Part shown: in pieces, positions 61,828 through 64,000 of the stretch | How positions within the stretch are numbered: position 1 is the first letter of the stretch | How the letters are laid out: the number at the start of each line of letters is the position of its first letter | From: Bacillus sp. ISL-34 | Lineage (GTDB): Bacteria > Bacillota > Bacilli > Bacillales > DSM-1321 | Length of the DNA: 64,000 bases | Reading direction: 5' to 3' | NCBI RefSeq assembly: GCF_018613325.1 | Contig: NZ_JAGGQJ010000033.1 | Location: 182,334-246,333 of the forward strand | Notes under the pieces: model-generated | Database searches by the model: none | Told to the model about the DNA's origin: nothing | What the model saw: the letters and a program-made list of their open reading frames with translations, nothing else | Program-made: the position numbers and the translations under genes

Positions 61828-61965
61828 ACAAGTTTTATCACCACCCTGAAATCCGCTCTTCGACGAAAGTAAAGCAGTCATTTCATGCTTTCCGGAACAG
61901 TTCAGTAAAAACGAAGTCATATCTAGCCGATTGTGATAATTAAGGTATAATGATAGGGGTAAGAT
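61828..61965 (+). repeat. Dispersed repeat, family 3 (copy at 61.9 kb)
   Basis: GGACAAGTTTTATCACCACC, then CGCTCTTCGACGAAA, GCAGTCATTTCATGCTTTCC and AGTAAAAACGAAGTCATATC then TAGCCGATTGTGATAA. It is the second copy of the 58733-58855 element. The remainder of 61742-62142 shows no gene. Confidence 0.75.
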
Positions 61966-62142
61966 ACTTTGTAACGGATTAGGTGAAGATGATCATAAAG
62001 CTAATCATTATATGTGGATAATTAGAGTCTAGAAAAGAAAAAAACATGTAAGTAACCTACTTAATCCTTGATAAATAAGGTTATTATTATGATATTGATG
62101 ATTGACCTTTAACTTTCTATAGTCAAGGAAACGAAAGGGTAT

Positions 62143-62367
62143 TTGGGTTTTGTAAGAGACAGTGGGATAGCACGAGATATTGAATGTCAATGGGATTTAT
62201 TTTTGGTAAATACTTACTCATTAAAAGAATTGCAGAATTTAGACCTCTCAAAAGTAAAGTTACCTCAAGATTGGTTTATAGAGTGGTTAAAGCAATTAAA
62301 TGGGAATAAAAGGGAACTCCTTATTCTACTAACGGATGTGTTAGCTAAAGATCAGAGCTGTCCTTAA
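62143..62367 (+). CDS. Unrecognised 74-residue protein
   Basis: It has a TTG start after GAAAGGG and contains CQWDLFLVNTYSLKELQNLDL and WFIEWLKQLNGNKRELLILL, so mostly helical, soluble and possibly a partner-binding protein. The 5' context is weak, and it may be the end of a longer lost gene. The stop codon lies within the family 4 repeat. Confidence 0.5.
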   Translation: MGFVRDSGIARDIECQWDLFLVNTYSLKELQNLDLSKVKLPQDWFIEWLKQLNGNKRELLILLTDVLAKDQSCP

Positions 62368-62407
62368 GGAAGCTTTTTCTTTATGCAACTATCGGGGCAG
62401 AATAGCT
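62361..62407 (+). repeat. Dispersed repeat, family 4 (copy at 62.4 kb)
   Basis: TCCTTAAGGAAGCTTTTTCT then TTATGCAACTATCGGGGCAG. It matches TCTTTAAGGCAGTTTTTCTTTATGCAGCTAATGGGGCAG at 63595-63633 and, more loosely, 24.88 kb (TTTATGCTGCTAAGGGCAG) and 43.99 kb (TTACTGGGGCAGGATAGCG). It can form a small AAGGAAGCTTTT-type hairpin. Confidence 0.65.
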
Positions 62408-62505
62408 CAATAAATGGGTAGATTAAGGGTGTTCAAGAATGAATAGTTAGTGGAGTAAATGAAAATAGAGAGTGTTATGTAGACTAATAATGTATAAAAT
62501 ATAAC

Positions 62506-62543
62506 AAAAGAAAAAACCAGTTTTATTAGACTGATTTTTTCAT
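62506..62543 (-). terminator. Terminator of the DinB-family gene
   Basis: On the minus strand AAAAAATCAGT ... ACTGGTTTTTTC, with one mismatch, about 25 bases after the stop codon. Confidence 0.75.
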
Positions 62544-62566
62544 CTTAATATAACACTTTGTTAAAT

Positions 62567-63037
62567 TCAGTTTTTAACACTTACATGTTCAATTATACGC
62601 TTCATTGCCTGAATTTGCCCCATATGAGTCGCTTCATGCATTAATGTTAAACCTGCAAGTTCGCCAACAGTCTTACAACCTAGGAATGGTGTATCCAAAT
62701 CTTGTTCTAGCTGTTCAGTAGAAATTTGCTTTAAACGAGTTAATTGATCTTTCAACTGTACAATAAGTTGATCCACAGCAGGTATATTCCCTGTCCAATC
62801 AGCTGGTTTTGTGCCATTCCCAAACAATTCTATATAATTTGTGGGAAGGTGAGTTGTTACATGCGGGAAACCAAACATAGTTTGTTCAGTAATTGTCAAA
62901 ACGTGACCTGTATGCCAATGAATTGTGTTATTAAAACCATCTGGCTGCACATCAGTTTGTTCCTTAGAAACGGACTCTACATTCTTGATGAAATATTCTC
63001 TTGTCATCTCAAATTGCTTAAATACAAGTTGATTCAT
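62567..63037 (-). CDS. DinB/YfiT-like four-helix bundle protein
   Basis: The 156-residue protein has metal-binding histidines visible in TIHWHTGHVL (near 38-47) and MHEATHMGQI (near 133-142), typical of the DinB superfamily of putative metal- and thiol-dependent enzymes. AGGGGAG precedes the ATG at 63037. An in-frame ATG upstream would include that site and is rejected. Relatives include bacillithiol S-transferases, so a thiol-conjugation role is possible. Confidence 0.83.
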   Translation of the reverse strand: MNQLVFKQFEMTREYFIKNVESVSKEQTDVQPDGFNNTIHWHTGHVLTITEQTMFGFPHVTTHLPTNYIELFGNGTKPADWTGNIPAVDQLIVQLKDQLTRLKQISTEQLEQDLDTPFLGCKTVGELAGLTLMHEATHMGQIQAMKRIIEHVSVKN

Positions 63038-63156
63038 CTTTTTCTCCCCTCTCATTAACAAAATCATCCATATTATACCAGTAAAAAATGGAAAAGAATA
63101 TAGTTGAAACTTCCTAAAATTAGCTTTATGTCAACCGGTTCTTGTTCCACAGTAGG

Positions 63157-63215
63157 GCGCGATTCTTTAATAAGGTTCGCTTTTCTTAATGAACTCGGGT
63201 GCGTAAGCTGAAGAT
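63157..63215. repeat. Dispersed repeat, family 5 (copy at 63.2 kb)
   Basis: GGGCGCGATTCTTTAATAAG, then AATGAACTCGGGTGCGTAAGC, sharing blocks with 45725-45845. GGTGCGTTAGCTTAAGATT at 63571-63589 is another partial copy fused to a family 4 repeat. Confidence 0.45.
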
Positions 63216-63264
63216 CATTGTCGGCTTTATTTCAGAAAATTGAATTGCGATTTTACAAAATAGA

Positions 63265-63297
63265 AAAAATAACCCCGAAAGATCGAGGTTATTTTTT
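63265..63297. terminator. Hairpin at the end of the 51-residue gene
   Basis: AAAAATAACCCCG-AAAGAT-CGAGGTTATTTTT, one mismatch. It overlaps the stop codon on the minus strand. Confidence 0.75.
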
Positions 63298-63444
63298 ATT
63301 TGCTTGACGACCACTTTTTTTGGGGCTCTGTGAACTTGTGTTTCCAATTTGAAATTCATTACCTAGTTCAACGTCATTTCTTTTATCCTGTTTCTCGATT
63401 TGCTTTCTCGTTTGATCCTTGTTTTGCATCCCTTGTTTAGACAA
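63289..63444 (-). CDS. Small basic protein, 51 residues, possibly spore-associated
   Basis: From TTG at 63444 the frame reads MSKQGMQNKDQTRKQIEKQD, then RNDVELGNEFQIGNTSSQSP and a Lys/Arg-rich tail. An internal ATG at 63429 has no proper site. Small, hydrophilic, Gln/Lys-rich proteins with the ELGNEF-like box resemble minor small acid-soluble spore proteins, but I cannot assign a family. Confidence 0.55.
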   Translation of the reverse strand: MSKQGMQNKDQTRKQIEKQDKRNDVELGNEFQIGNTSSQSPKKSGRQANKK

Positions 63445-63590
63445 TACGTATCCATCTCGCTTTCAATGTTATTGTTTTTAATATGCGCAAGTATAAGGAA
63501 AATACGTATTATTATTTAAAAAATAATTCTTGTCTTTAGTAACTTAGTATTTAGCCTTGTTGAAATATCAGGTGCGTTAGCTTAAGATTG

Positions 63591-63640
63591 ACTGTCTTTA
63601 AGGCAGTTTTTCTTTATGCAGCTAATGGGGCAGGATAGGG
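63591..63640 (+). repeat. Dispersed repeat, family 4 (copy at 63.6 kb)
   Basis: ACTGTCTTTAAGGCAGTTTT then TCTTTATGCAGCTAATGGGG and CAGGATAGGG. It is the second clear copy of the 62361-62407 element. ACTG ... CAGT can form a small stem before the T-run. Confidence 0.65.
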
Positions 63641-63686
63641 AAGGAAACAATTAGCATCAGGGAGAATTTTTTGAGGTGACTTTAGA

Positions 63687-63887
63687 TTGAAAAAATAGGG
63701 TGTATCAATTCTTTATCTATTAGGAGGAGGACTATTTTTAGCAATTGGTTATTCAAGTGTTGCTCAAGATCTGCTAGAAGAGCTTACTACTCAAATGAAT
63801 AATCCTGAATTGTTAATTGGATTTGGTTGTATTTTTCTGATTGTTGGCATTATTCATTTCTTAATAAACAGTCTTAAAAGGAAATAA
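63687..63887 (+). pseudogene. Small two-helix membrane protein with an early amber stop
   Basis: TTG AAA AAA TAG is followed in the same frame by GVSILYLLGGGLFLAIGYSS, a polar loop of about 20 residues, and LLIGFGCIFLIVGIIHFLIN ending SLKRK. GAGGTGA lies well placed before the TTG. With codon 4 as a sense codon the protein would be 66 residues with two membrane helices, so the TAG looks like a recent nonsense mutation or a sequencing error. Confidence 0.6.
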
Positions 63888-63950
63888 CTAGTTAACTTTC
63901 TGATTTTCTAAGAAGCTCATAATTAAACAAAAGGGTGCATAACTTCTGTA

Positions 63951-63976
63951 GGGGGCTGGAAACAGCTCCTTTTCTT
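63951..63976 (+). terminator. Short hairpin with T-run near the window end
   Basis: GGGGCTG-GAAA-CAGCTCC followed by TTTTCTT. It would end the small membrane gene. Confidence 0.65.
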
Positions 63977-64000
63977 ATAGAACTAAACCAGCTAATAGTT

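Noticed and set aside
1..64000. CRISPR arrays, rRNA or tRNA genes, prophage or integrative element
   Set aside because: No regularly spaced identical repeats, no cloverleaf or rRNA sequence, and no integrase or phage structural gene were seen. The only transposon-type element recognised is the IS3-family copy.

Overview
The window is chromosomal DNA from a low-GC, spore-forming Bacillaceae bacterium, most likely the Peribacillus / Bacillus simplex part of the family. The evidence is a GerAB-type germination protein, a Spo0M remnant, an frl operon in Bacillus subtilis gene order, AGGAGG-type ribosome binding sites with frequent TTG and GTG starts, sigma-A promoters, several sigma-54 (SigL) promoters, and families of dispersed non-coding repeats. 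The taxon is an inference. I see no rRNA, tRNA, CRISPR array or prophage.

Layout. 1-0.8 kb: 3' part of a gerAB-like gene. 1-6.9 kb: frlBONMD with its GntR repressor gene frlR, for uptake and breakdown of fructose-amines (Amadori products). 7.1-9.6 kb: two tandem secreted M14 zinc carboxypeptidases. 10-24 kb: an arginine/agmatine/polyamine block. It starts with divergent agmatinase-like speB and putrescine importer puuP, continues with glutamate dehydrogenase and two small genes, and ends with an IclR regulator divergent from a six-gene operon: amidinohydrolase, RocB-like M20, ArcD/YfcC-type carrier, M20D amidohydrolase, DDAH and a RocC/RocE-type permease. speB, puuP and gdh each have a close match to the sigma-54 -24/-12 consensus, and puuP also has a perfect 14-bp cre site. 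24-28 kb: SRPBCC and VOC proteins and a YibE/YibF pair. 28-37 kb: a plastic region with an enhancer-binding protein (EBP) gene, a sigma-54 promoter and an operon of iron alcohol dehydrogenase, decayed carrier and succinate-semialdehyde-type dehydrogenase, flanked by two deletion scars made of fragments of four unrelated genes. 37-46 kb: MFS efflux with TetR, a secreted MBL protein, SDR oxidoreductases, small proteins and remnants. 46-50.5 kb: a RocR-like EBP, a sigma-54 promoter, an alanine-dehydrogenase-like enzyme and a GltS-type carrier. 51-64 kb: PHP phosphatase, azoreductase, MBL/Lrp pair, FAH protein, a decayed IS3-family element lying exactly in the loop of the FAH terminator, MarR, a spo0M pseudogene, fabF divergent from a MmyB-type regulator, DinB and small genes.

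How it fits together. Three separate catabolic units (speB/puuP/gdh, the ADH-SSADH operon and the Ald-like/GltS operon) carry sigma-54 promoters at five sites, and two intact EBPs plus the tail of a third TyrR/Fis-type regulator lie in the same 64 kb. The common theme is funnelling nitrogen-rich compounds (fructose-amines, arginine, possibly methylarginines, agmatine, polyamines and C4 semialdehydes) into glutamate and succinate. Substrate assignments beyond the frl operon and the PuuP/DDAH families are inference.
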